From positions 1 through 64,000 of the forward strand of contig JAPUDO010000020.1 in NCBI GenBank assembly GCA_027493055.1: 64,000 nucleotides of DNA, in the 5' to 3' direction. The stretch comes from Niabella sp. GTDB taxonomy: Bacteria > Bacteroidota > Bacteroidia > Chitinophagales > Chitinophagaceae. This document shows, piece after piece, positions 1 through 7,083 of this stretch; the stretch's first letter is position 1, and the number at the start of each line of letters is the position of its first letter. The position numbers and the translations under genes were made by a program. The notes under the pieces were generated by a model that was given only the letters and a program-made list of their open reading frames with translations, was not told the DNA's origin and ran no database searches.

Positions 1-10
1 TACTAGATAA

Positions 11-90
11 ACTAAAGGCCGAAGGCGTTATGCTTAATGCTTTTAGCTTCTGGCTTTCATGCCGTACAGCGTACAACTAATACCGTACAT
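11..90. repeat. Degenerate heptamer array
   Basis: From about position 11 to 90 the sequence keeps a 7-base phase. Units include TTATGCT at 28, TAATGCT at 35, TTTAGCT at 42, TCTGGCT at 49, CGTACAG at 63, CGTACAA at 70 and CGTACAT at 84. The word changes along the array but the period does not. It ends five bases before the stop codon of the membrane protein gene at 96. This is one member of the family of 7/8-base arrays described in the findings; its function is unknown. Confidence 0.75.
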
Positions 91-95
91 AAAAA

Positions 96-1361
96 CTACG
101 CTGACTGCTTTGTTTTATGCAGCAATGTTTTTGCCACATTATAACCATATAGCGCCGATACAATCACCCATGCGCCTAAAGCAACTCGTATTAGTAAAAG
201 ATGCTGCAATATAATAGCTACAGCCAGCAATACAAGCGCTGCATTAAAAAACCAGAACTGCCATACGATCAGCCCCTCATCGTACAAATGTTTGGGCAGC
301 GGTACTTTCACTTTTCCCGACAAATGCTTGTAGTGCCCGTTCCAGACAATGAACGGTAGCGTTTTGAAAGTTTTGCCGAGGATAATACCCGTTATCCAAC
401 CCATAAAAAGAAAAGTGCCATACAATATTGTCCATTGGGTACCTTTCATGTAGTAAACGACAGGAATCAGCAATACAGCCATCAAAAGGCAGAGAAAAGA
501 AATAAAGGTATGCTTCATCAGCAACTCTATTTTTTTTCTTACCCTGCCTTTGAAGGCATCATACAAATACAATAGCCAGCAAATGATTCCTGCAAGAACC
601 AACAGCGCATATATCAAAAACCTTGTACTAACCCCGATGAAGTAGCCGTCAACCAAAAACAATATCAATCCTGCATTTTGCAAGATAAAGGCATACTTCA
701 GCAGATACCCTTTTTTTGATTTTCCTAAAAGGAACATCGGTACCAGCTTTGCGCTCACTCCTGTAATAAGCTGCAGGAACCATCCTCCCAAACCCGCATG
801 AGCATGGAATTTCAGGATATCAAGATGATTCTTTTCAAAAAAAGGAAAAGCCAGGTTGACAGCCAGCAATAACCCAACCAGTGTTGTAAACAGCAACCAC
901 AATGAAGACACCACAATGAATAATTTTGGGACAGAATGACGAATGCGGTGCCTGCTTGTTAATATAACATTTAAAAAGTAAAGTACCGTTGAGATGACCA
1001 CCAGGGAGCCGCCGCCAATCATCAGCCATCCTGTTCTGAAATCCCAGAAGGAAAATGTGAGCAACGCTACACCCGCTGTTAGTATGTACCAGCTGAGGGA
1101 AGCTAATAACGGGCTGTACAGATCTCTTTCACAAATTACAGGAAGTAACTCGTAAGCAGCACCAAAAATGATCATAGTGCCCCACCCTAAGGCAGCTATA
1201 TGTACAATGGTCAGCAAGTGCGGACTGAAATAATGGCGCGTAAAACTTTCTGCGCTAACAAGCATTAAAATACATAGAACGAAAAAAGCAACAGCCCCTG
1301 TTGCATAAAACGGGAGCACCGCATTGTTGGGAGGCGCTTTTCCAATATTAATATCTGCCAT
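96..1361 (-). CDS. Heme-copper-oxidase-I-like / NnrS-like membrane protein
   Basis: A 421-residue polytopic membrane protein with about twelve hydrophobic segments. It resembles the truncated heme-copper oxidase subunit I-like or NnrS-like proteins often found beside denitrification and nitrosative-stress genes. An early helix holds H54 in a VHIAALGWG context, and a later one holds H186-A-H188 followed by GLGGW; both look like heme-ligand positions. I see no adjacent HH pair of the kind that binds CuB, so it is unlikely to be a catalytic oxidase or NO reductase by itself. It is the last gene of the minus-strand NO/low-oxygen block and follows the DUF2249 gene across a 311-base spacer. The family call is by pattern only; a heme or NO-handling role is inferred from context. 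Confidence 0.6.
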   Translation of the reverse strand: MADINIGKAPPNNAVLPFYATGAVAFFVLCILMLVSAESFTRHYFSPHLLTIVHIAALGWGTMIIFGAAYELLPVICERDLYSPLLASLSWYILTAGVALLTFSFWDFRTGWLMIGGGSLVVISTVLYFLNVILTSRHRIRHSVPKLFIVVSSLWLLFTTLVGLLLAVNLAFPFFEKNHLDILKFHAHAGLGGWFLQLITGVSAKLVPMFLLGKSKKGYLLKYAFILQNAGLILFLVDGYFIGVSTRFLIYALLVLAGIICWLLYLYDAFKGRVRKKIELLMKHTFISFLCLLMAVLLIPVVYYMKGTQWTILYGTFLFMGWITGIILGKTFKTLPFIVWNGHYKHLSGKVKVPLPKHLYDEGLIVWQFWFFNAALVLLAVAIILQHLLLIRVALGAWVIVSALYGYNVAKTLLHKTKQSA

Positions 1362-1672
1362 ACCTTATAAACCGGTCTGTTAATTTTACGAGTGTCATGT
1401 CAACCGAAAAACGTCGTTTTAATTGTCATGCTGAGCTTGACGAAGGGTATATAAGAAAAGACTTCGACAAGCCGTTAATGACAAGAATTTTAAATAAATG
1501 AAAATCAATGTCGTCCTGAGCCTGACGAAGGACATTCGTAATCCATCGCTCAAGGCTTCGTCAAGCTCAGCCTGACAACGCTTCTTGTCATTTCAATGAA
1601 CTTACTTTTTTTATTATTTGGGACTCAACATGACATTGGTTCCGAAAGAGTATGATTTACATGACACTAGTC
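1362..1672. repeat. Spacer with REP-like TGTCATGCTGAGCTTGACG repeats
   Basis: This 311-base spacer holds three copies of a motif close to TGTCATGCTGAGCTTGACG followed by AAGG: about 1425-1446 and 1509-1531 in plus orientation, and about 1555-1578 inverted (CTTCGTCAAGCTCAGCCTG). The second and third copies face each other and could fold into an imperfect hairpin. Similar motifs occur between genes in many bacterial genomes as REP-like repeats. No open reading frame or clear promoter was recognised here. Confidence 0.6.
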
Positions 1673-2515
1673 TTAATCTTTAAATATAAGCATCTTCACA
1701 TCACCTTCATCAATATTATATATGTGCACCGCAAAATCTTTTGAAGCCAGTTCTTCCAATAAATAAACAGGCACTCTTTTGTGATGCACATATAAACCAT
1801 GACCTGCCTGTAGCGTTCCCAGCTCTGCAAGAATGGTTTGCATAGGCAAAGGCATTTCAAGCTTTCGTACATCAATTGTCTTTTTCTTTTCCCCGCTGAA
1901 AAGGCTGCAAATCTTTTCAAAAGAAGCAGCATCGTGCATTACCATTTTTGCTTCCGCAATGTCTCCTCCCGAAGTATTTTTCTGCTTCTTTAAAAAATAA
2001 GTATGAAATTCCGTAGCGCTGATCGTATCCACAAAACTAGCTTCAGCCTTATCTTTTCCCAGCAGGTGGATCAGTGGAGTTGGTACAAATGTGTTGATAA
2101 TACAAAGTATCTTCCCTTCAGGTACTTCTTTAAATTTTCGCATAATTTCTTTAAGCGGATCGGTACCATGCTCAATAACCGGGCGAACATCAAACTTTAT
2201 AATATCCTCTTGGGGAGCGGCCTTCAGCCAGTGTGGCTTTTCATTACCTGCAGCATTTGGCAGAACAGCATCAACGGTTTGCGGTTCATTTCCCGTAAAG
2301 CGATATCCTAAAGGTTGCAGCACCCGTTCAAAATCTTCCACTTTGCAGCCGCCCATTTTTGCCGCTTCGGCCACTGTAACTCTTGATGCCATTACTTTTC
2401 GCAGGATAGGATTTTTTAACCGCTTCAACGGAGGAGCAATGGAAGCGATAGCATCTATACTGGCTTTATTGTGCTGAATGATATCGGAAATTTTTGTTTT
2501 AGAATTAAAGTCCAT
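1673..2515 (-). CDS. DUF2249 domain protein with ScdA-like N-terminus
   Basis: A 280-residue soluble protein without signal peptide. Residues 1-75 (ISDIIQHNKASIDAIASIAP and the following VTVAEAAKMGG) resemble the small DUF1858/ScdA_N helical domain. Residues about 105-180 and 210-280 each look like a DUF2249 unit; the last one includes IDVRKLEMPLPMQTILAELG and a C-terminal FAVHIYNIDEGDVKMLIF. DUF2249 domains are small and often accompany hemerythrin and Ric/ScdA proteins. Here the gene lies 29 bases downstream of a hemerythrin gene and near ric, all on the minus strand, so a role in NO or redox stress is inferred. The exact activity is unknown. Confidence 0.7.
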   Translation of the reverse strand: MDFNSKTKISDIIQHNKASIDAIASIAPPLKRLKNPILRKVMASRVTVAEAAKMGGCKVEDFERVLQPLGYRFTGNEPQTVDAVLPNAAGNEKPHWLKAAPQEDIIKFDVRPVIEHGTDPLKEIMRKFKEVPEGKILCIINTFVPTPLIHLLGKDKAEASFVDTISATEFHTYFLKKQKNTSGGDIAEAKMVMHDAASFEKICSLFSGEKKKTIDVRKLEMPLPMQTILAELGTLQAGHGLYVHHKRVPVYLLEELASKDFAVHIYNIDEGDVKMLIFKD

Positions 2516-2544
2516 ATTGATTTCTTTTCAATGTTCTATTTAGT

Positions 2545-3030
2545 TTATCTTTTCCAGAATTCGTCATCGTAATCTTCACAGGCGGTGTGGCTGAGCTCCT
2601 CTTTATACAACACCTTTCCTATTTGTACCAGTTGCGGGCCGGACAATTCATTTTCCAGATACGGAAACAATGTCCTTTCTTCATACCGGGTATGTTCTTC
2701 CAAAAGGTCGGCCAGATCAAGAAAATGCCTGTTTTCCTGTTTATGCCCGGCAATAATATCTTCAAAAGTCATGGAAAGCATAGCGTGCTCATCCAGTGCT
2801 TTTTGTACCAGGCTATCCGTATGATCAAAAAACAACAATGTACCTTCCTCTTCCTGATGAGGCCTGAGACAGTTCTCCCAAAACCATTGAACATACCTCC
2901 TAATCCTTTGCGGGGAAATATTCAAATGAATCCCCCACCTGATCTTCCAGCAGAACAGTAATGCGCCGTGATGCTCCCTGGAAAAAGGAATTATATATAC
3001 GTTTCTTTTGATAGGTTTTGTTTTTCCCAT
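2545..3030 (-). CDS. Hemerythrin HHE-domain protein
   Basis: A 161-residue four-helix hemerythrin-like protein expected to bind a di-iron centre. Likely ligands are visible as H20/H21 (SREHHGALLF), the H58-x3-E62 pair (RPHQEEE), H82 and the H113-x3-E117 pair (EEHTRYEERTLFPYLE). The ATG at 3030 is preferred over an in-frame TTG at 3042. Hemerythrin-domain proteins of this size sense or store O2, NO or iron. It sits between ric and the DUF2249 gene and is probably part of the same stress regulon. A palindrome with arms CTGTAAAT/ATTTACAG lies 32 bases upstream of the start. Confidence 0.8.
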   Translation of the reverse strand: MGKTKPIKRNVYIIPFSREHHGALLFCWKIRWGIHLNISPQRIRRYVQWFWENCLRPHQEEEGTLLFFDHTDSLVQKALDEHAMLSMTFEDIIAGHKQENRHFLDLADLLEEHTRYEERTLFPYLENELSGPQLVQIGKVLYKEELSHTACEDYDDEFWKR

Positions 3031-3061
3031 GATCACTTTCAACTGAATCGTTTACAAAAAT

Positions 3062-3087
3062 CTGTAAATTCTTTTGAAGATTTACAG
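3062..3087. promoter_or_regulatory. Palindrome upstream of hemerythrin gene
   Basis: Perfect 8-base inverted arms CTGTAAAT (3062-3069) and ATTTACAG (3080-3087) are separated by ten bases. They lie 32-57 bases before the hemerythrin ATG at 3030, where a repressor or activator site would be expected. The sequence does not match the TTAAGA/TCTTAA palindromes near the Rrf2 gene, so a different regulator would be involved. A structural RNA role is possible. Confidence 0.4.
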
Positions 3088-3097
3088 GTGTGAAACA

Positions 3098-3221
3098 GCG
3101 GGTGTAGAACAAATCTCCCTTTTTGCGTGCTTACCTATCGCCAGGAGGCGACAACATAGGCGTGTGAGGCGAGGACGCCTCACACAGCTTTCGGTAAACA
3201 GGTAAGTTTATCCCTCACCCG
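3098..3221. repeat. Structured element with AGGA-loop hairpins (copy A)
   Basis: The ric-hemerythrin spacer holds a nested inverted-repeat structure. Outer arms CTTACCT (3130-3136) and AGGTAAG (3200-3206) enclose two perfect hairpins. One has arms TCGCC/GGCGA (3138-3151) and the other arms GTGTGAGGCG/CGCCTCACAC (3162-3185); both have the loop AGGA. The left flank (GCGGGTGTAGAAC at 3098) matches the left end of the element at 22342. The right flank (CCCTCACCC) is an imperfect inverse of it. It may be a small mobile or REP-like element, or an RNA structure in the operon transcript. Confidence 0.55.
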
Positions 3222-3227
3222 AAACAG

Positions 3228-4184
3228 CTATAGCTCTTCCAACTCTTTATCCAGTTCCAGCGCTTTGGGGAAAAGAATATTATTCTCGAGATGAATATGC
3301 TGATGCAGGTCTTCTTCAAACGCTTTCATCTTTTCAAATAAATAAGTATATGAGTTGCATGCATCCTCAGGTAAAGTATAATCGTTCGTCAGCTTACGGA
3401 AATAAGTAAGATCTTCGCCCGAAATGCCGTGCTCTTTCTGCATCATAAGGATCGGCTGCTTAATAAAGCCCGGGGACGTAGAAGTTCTATATGAAGGCTC
3501 TCTCTTTCTTTCCACCGTTTCTTTAATAGCCGGGAAAAGTGTCCTTTCTTCCTTCTCTGCGTGGTTCTGCTGATCCTGTAAAAAATGTTGTACGCTTTGC
3601 GCCAGCTTATTCAGCTCGGGGTGAACATCACCGTGACGCTTCGCTACTTTTACGGCCAGGCCTGAAATAACTTCCACATTTTCTTTTACATAGCGGTGAT
3701 GTGTATTTACGATATAATCAATAAGGAAATCCAGTTCCCATTTGTTATAATCCTGCGAAGGCGACAGAGGCCTGGCTTCTGCCGAGCTTAGCGCCGACTT
3801 TAATTCATCTTCGGTAATACCAGCTTCTTCGCTCGCCTCCTTAAGCGTTTTATTTCCGCCACAGCAAAAATCAATTCCTTTTTGTTTAAATATCTCCGCT
3901 TTGCGGATATCTTTTGCCGCTATCTCTCCCACCGTTTCACCGGCAGCGGTTTCAGGCCTTTTTGCAATACGTACTTCCCACCATTGCGGCCCACTTTTTA
4001 AATACTCCCAGGTGAATATATTTCCTCTTTCGCCCAGAAGCTGGTAGTAAAGCGGTTTGGGATCATGATCGTTCTCTATCACAAAACCCTCGCCCGGCTC
4101 CAACTCATCAAAATGCTCAAAAATAGTGGGATGCTTACGCCTGGGCTCAATCTTCGTTACATCAAGTGTTGCTGCTGTTATCAT
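3228..4184 (-). CDS. ric: Iron-sulfur cluster repair di-iron protein Ric/ScdA with DUF2249 domain
   Basis: A 318-residue protein starting at the ATG at 4184; an upstream in-frame start at 4247 would add an unlikely extension. Residues about 1-75 form a DUF2249 unit, about 85-135 the ScdA N-terminal domain with the DFCCGG cysteine motif, and about 150-310 a hemerythrin domain with several HxxxE pairs (NHAEKEERTLFP, HQHIHLENNILFP). Ric/YtfE/ScdA proteins repair Fe-S clusters damaged by NO or peroxide. The extra N-terminal DUF2249 unit is a variation on the common two-domain form. The gene lies in the minus-strand block that ends with the NsrR-like regulator and cbb3 oxidase, which fits an NO-responsive role. 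Confidence 0.85.
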   Translation of the reverse strand: MITAATLDVTKIEPRRKHPTIFEHFDELEPGEGFVIENDHDPKPLYYQLLGERGNIFTWEYLKSGPQWWEVRIAKRPETAAGETVGEIAAKDIRKAEIFKQKGIDFCCGGNKTLKEASEEAGITEDELKSALSSAEARPLSPSQDYNKWELDFLIDYIVNTHHRYVKENVEVISGLAVKVAKRHGDVHPELNKLAQSVQHFLQDQQNHAEKEERTLFPAIKETVERKREPSYRTSTSPGFIKQPILMMQKEHGISGEDLTYFRKLTNDYTLPEDACNSYTYLFEKMKAFEEDLHQHIHLENNILFPKALELDKELEEL

Positions 4185-4256
4185 TGTTTTAATATTTAAT
4201 AAATAAAAATTATTCAGGACCTGATAGCTCTGATCAAAAGTTTGCACAGACCGTTG

Positions 4257-5033
4257 CTATTTCTTTTGCGCTATTACTACGATGGCGTTCATATCTTTTT
4301 CATGTTTTTTAAATGTTTGCCTCATTTCGCTGATCCGCCGCCTGGCAGAAGGATTAGCCAAAATATTGTAACCGATTTTCAGCGTGCGGATAAAACCTTC
4401 GTCCTGTATCATTCGTCCTATATGAAGCAGGTGCATTTTATTGGTATAGATATGCTTTACTTCAAATCCCTGCTTTTCCAGGAGCGCGGTCCATTCTGTT
4501 TTTGTAAGCGGGCGCGCATTTACCCTAATACTCTGCGCAAGGTCTCTTTGAATAACTGCTTTCTCTTCCGTTCCTATATCATCGGGAGTAATCCCTAACT
4601 CGTGAATGGCATATAGTCCGCCGGGCTTTAAGATCCGGTGTGCCTCCCTGACAATCTCTTCCTTCCGGTGATCAGCATGCATGGTAAGCATAGCCTCCCC
4701 GTACACTTTATCCTGGCTGTTATCTGCCAAACCTGAATGGGCCGCATTCCCACTGATGAAACCGGCATTACTTTTCCTGAACTTACTGCGAAGTGATCTT
4801 ATAGCCTCTTCATTGGAGTCGATACCGGTATATTGTGCCGGTGATTGCGATAATACTATTGACGCGGTAAAACCAATGCCCGGAGCAAATTCTACAACAT
4901 GATCACTGCCCGATACGTGAAGCGCGCTGACCAGCTTTTTAGTCAGTTCCCTGCCACCCGGCCTTAAAACTTTTTTGCCCATCTTTGCCAGGATCCAATG
5001 GCCATGTTCTTTATCAAAATTTTCTTTTTTCAT
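4257..5033 (-). CDS. Class I SAM-dependent methyltransferase
   Basis: A 258-residue soluble Rossmann-fold methyltransferase. Motif I is VVEFAPGIGFTASIVL at about residues 45-60. The acidic motif II follows as YTGIDSNEEAIRSLR, and later LKPGGLYAIHELG corresponds to motif post-III. The substrate cannot be told from sequence. It starts 28 bases after the ferredoxin stop and ends 72 bases before ric, so it is likely co-transcribed with NO/low-oxygen genes. It could modify a small molecule, cofactor or toxic compound formed under nitrosative stress; that is speculation. Confidence 0.75.
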   Translation of the reverse strand: MKKENFDKEHGHWILAKMGKKVLRPGGRELTKKLVSALHVSGSDHVVEFAPGIGFTASIVLSQSPAQYTGIDSNEEAIRSLRSKFRKSNAGFISGNAAHSGLADNSQDKVYGEAMLTMHADHRKEEIVREAHRILKPGGLYAIHELGITPDDIGTEEKAVIQRDLAQSIRVNARPLTKTEWTALLEKQGFEVKHIYTNKMHLLHIGRMIQDEGFIRTLKIGYNILANPSARRRISEMRQTFKKHEKDMNAIVVIAQKK

Positions 5034-5061
5034 TTCCTGAAAATTTTATCAACCAAAACAA

Positions 5062-5391
5062 TTATTCTTCAATGTACACGGTAGCACCGTTGAGTAAAGA
5101 ATTGATTAATATCTGGCAGGATAGTCTGACATTAGCACTGCAGGCGCCCTTTTTACCCAACGTGCTTTCCTCATTCCTGTGGCGTTCAGATAACAGGGAA
5201 ACATCGCCTCCCTCTATCCGTACCATACAGGTGGCACATCTTCCCTGCCCGCCACATTCACCAAAACCTTCAGGATATACCTGGTCATTGATCAGCACCA
5301 TTAAATTCCGGTATTCATTTTCGCAGGCTTCTATTTTCCTGCTGTTTCCATATTCCACTACCGTAAACCCTATTTTTTCTCCTGCTATCAT
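5062..5391 (-). CDS. 2Fe-2S ferredoxin
   Basis: A 109-residue plant-type ferredoxin-like protein. The cluster loop is GFGECGGQGRCATCMVRI (Cys spacing C-x5-C-x2-C), and the fourth cysteine is in VRLSCQILI. The Cys pattern fits the 2Fe-2S fold used as a one-electron carrier. Its start is one base from the stop of the preceding membrane protein gene, so translation is probably coupled. The neighbouring oxidase and Ric genes suggest it supplies electrons to a redox reaction in this block; the partner is unknown. Confidence 0.85.
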   Translation of the reverse strand: MIAGEKIGFTVVEYGNSRKIEACENEYRNLMVLINDQVYPEGFGECGGQGRCATCMVRIEGGDVSLLSERHRNEESTLGKKGACSANVRLSCQILINSLLNGATVYIEE

Positions 5392-5392
5392 T

Positions 5393-5800
5393 TTAATTTG
5401 CTACAATGTTAAAATACCGGATGAGGTAAAAGATCCCCCACCCTGAAAACAGGATAATGAGCACCCATATCCAGGTAGGGATGCTCTGCGGCGTTTCGCT
5501 GCCTGTTATATGAAATTTTTCTGTATTACCCTTGCTGTAAGCATTTACCATAATGGGCACTACTCCATCCAGTACAGCGTTTTCCTTTATACCCTCTACA
5601 TTTATTGAGGGGCCGTTGCGTACTTCAAAGGGAATCAGTCGCAGACCTTCTTTCCCGGCAGCATCTTTGCTTACAATACGGAGCGTGTGTTTGCCGTCCA
5701 CCAGCTTGCGGGTATCCAGCTCAAAGTGCGCGGGAGTTGTCAGATGCGCTACCGGCGCTCTTTCATCATCAAGAAATATCAGCACTTCACTTGAGTCCAT
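5393..5800 (-). CDS. Membrane-anchored protein with Ig-like region, oxidase-linked
   Basis: A 135-residue protein of unknown function. Residues 1-100 look like a beta-rich, Ig-like fold (PAHFELDTRKLVDGKHTLRI and IPFEVRNGPSINVEG). Residues about 112-130 (WIWVLIILFSGWGIFYLI) form one membrane segment at the C-terminus. No signal peptide is visible, so the topology is uncertain. It is packed between the 87-residue CxxC protein and the ferredoxin with one-base gaps, downstream of the cbb3 genes, and may be an accessory or assembly factor of that oxidase. Confidence 0.55.
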   Translation of the reverse strand: MDSSEVLIFLDDERAPVAHLTTPAHFELDTRKLVDGKHTLRIVSKDAAGKEGLRLIPFEVRNGPSINVEGIKENAVLDGVVPIMVNAYSKGNTEKFHITGSETPQSIPTWIWVLIILFSGWGIFYLIRYFNIVAN

Positions 5801-5801
5801 A

Positions 5802-6065
5802 TTAATTGTTTTTTAAAACCAGCCTTTTAATATGAGCGGGTGATTTTTCGCCCGGCCAAACCAGCCATTTTACTGAAAAGAAAAGTGTTGCCACAACAAT
5901 GATTGCCACCGCCCAGATGATCACATAATCCCAATCACTTTGGGGGCCGGTACCATGAGTAATACCCTGCAACATTTTAGGCTGCTGCTTCTCGCATACA
6001 GAACAGGCAAAAGCGCTTAAGCCAGCAAACCCAAACAATAAAAGCATTAAGTATTTCCTGTACAT
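5802..6065 (-). CDS. Small exported membrane protein with CxxC, oxidase-linked
   Basis: An 87-residue protein with an N-terminal signal-like helix (MYRKYLMLLLFGFAGLSAFA), then CSVC directly after it, and a second membrane span at about 48-68 (VIIWAVAIIVVATLFFSVKW). The two cysteines at the mature N-terminus could be a lipidation or metal/thiol site, although AFAC is a poor lipobox. It follows the diheme cytochrome gene by 11 bases and overlaps the spacing of the next gene. It may be a small cbb3 subunit (CcoQ-like in size) or assembly factor; I do not recognise a family with certainty. Confidence 0.55.
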   Translation of the reverse strand: MYRKYLMLLLFGFAGLSAFACSVCEKQQPKMLQGITHGTGPQSDWDYVIIWAVAIIVVATLFFSVKWLVWPGEKSPAHIKRLVLKNN

Positions 6066-6076
6066 ACTACCAGGTT

Positions 6077-7081
6077 TTAAGGGTTTGATTGTAAAAATTC
6101 TATGACTTTCCTCACTTCCTCTGTTGTAATCTTTTTTGCACTGTTACCCCAGCTTGTTCTTTCATGATTCATGATGGCTGTCACTTCCTCGGCCGTAAGG
6201 CCGGCGTTATCACCTACAGCAGGCATTACTCCAAAACCTTCGCTCTCACGTCCGGAGTAGCCTTTCATAACAATCTCAACAAACAAATCCACATTATCTG
6301 CCAACACTATGGAGCTGCCTTTTAAAGGAGGAAAAGCACCAGCAAGGCCTTCACCGTTTTCCTGGTGGCAAGCCTGGCAATGGGTTGCGTATAAAGCGCT
6401 TCCATCTAATTCAGCGGCAGCACCATCTGCAGCGGCTTCCTGCACTTTTCTTTTATACAGGAATTCGGGAGTCGCGGTGCCATCGGGCAACGGCGTTTGC
6501 TTTAAGGACTGCAAATAAGCCACCAGTTGTAACGCTTCTTTTTTAGCAACGACCTTTTTCTCTGCATCGTTTAAAAATTCAGGAGGGATATTTACAATTA
6601 CATCTCCTTTAGCAGGTTCCTTTTTCATTTCAAACATCCAGGGATAAGCAGGCATTACCGACTCTTTCACCAGTATGCGGGGATTATACAAATGCGTAAG
6701 GTTCCATTCCAGGCTTCCCTGCCGGTTACCCACATCGGTAAGGTCGGGGCCCGTACGTTCACTCCCCATTAAAGTTGCGGTATTGCGCCACAGATCTGTT
6801 CTCCTGATCAATGCGTAGTCCGCTGCAATACCGGGTCTTTTACCCCATACTTTGTCCATGTCCACATTCCGCACCTGCTGGGTATGACATGCTACACAAC
6901 CGTTAGCAATAAAAACATGCTTACCTGCAATGGCATCCTCACTCATTGGCTTTGCCCCGGGCAGGGGCCGGCTGATCTTTTCGTTACTGAGAGCCGGCAG
7001 TATAGCCACTAATATCGTAAGCCCTGCAAAAAACAAAAATGCAGCTACAAATAATTTCCTGTGATCGTTGAACCATTCCAT
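6077..7081 (-). CDS. cbb3 oxidase diheme cytochrome c subunit (CcoO domain plus C-terminal cytochrome c)
   Basis: A 334-residue protein with an N-terminal membrane anchor (about 10-30). The first part is CcoO/FixO-like, with C62-VA-C65-H66 (NGCVACHTQQVR), LWRNTATLMGSERTGPDL and the likely Met ligand in VKESVMPAYPWMF. A second class I cytochrome c domain follows, with C235-QA-C238-H239 and a later GVMPAVG methionine. It therefore combines CcoO with a CcoP-like domain in one chain. It should pass electrons from periplasmic carriers to the catalytic subunit encoded immediately upstream (2-base gap). Confidence 0.8.
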   Translation of the reverse strand: MEWFNDHRKLFVAAFLFFAGLTILVAILPALSNEKISRPLPGAKPMSEDAIAGKHVFIANGCVACHTQQVRNVDMDKVWGKRPGIAADYALIRRTDLWRNTATLMGSERTGPDLTDVGNRQGSLEWNLTHLYNPRILVKESVMPAYPWMFEMKKEPAKGDVIVNIPPEFLNDAEKKVVAKKEALQLVAYLQSLKQTPLPDGTATPEFLYKRKVQEAAADGAAAELDGSALYATHCQACHQENGEGLAGAFPPLKGSSIVLADNVDLFVEIVMKGYSGRESEGFGVMPAVGDNAGLTAEEVTAIMNHERTSWGNSAKKITTEEVRKVIEFLQSNP

Positions 7082-7083
7082 CT

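Noticed and set aside
4216-4240. Fnr/Crp-like site upstream of ric (TTGAT and ATCAG words)
   Set aside because: The half-sites are spaced by seven bases, not four, so it does not match the usual operator.
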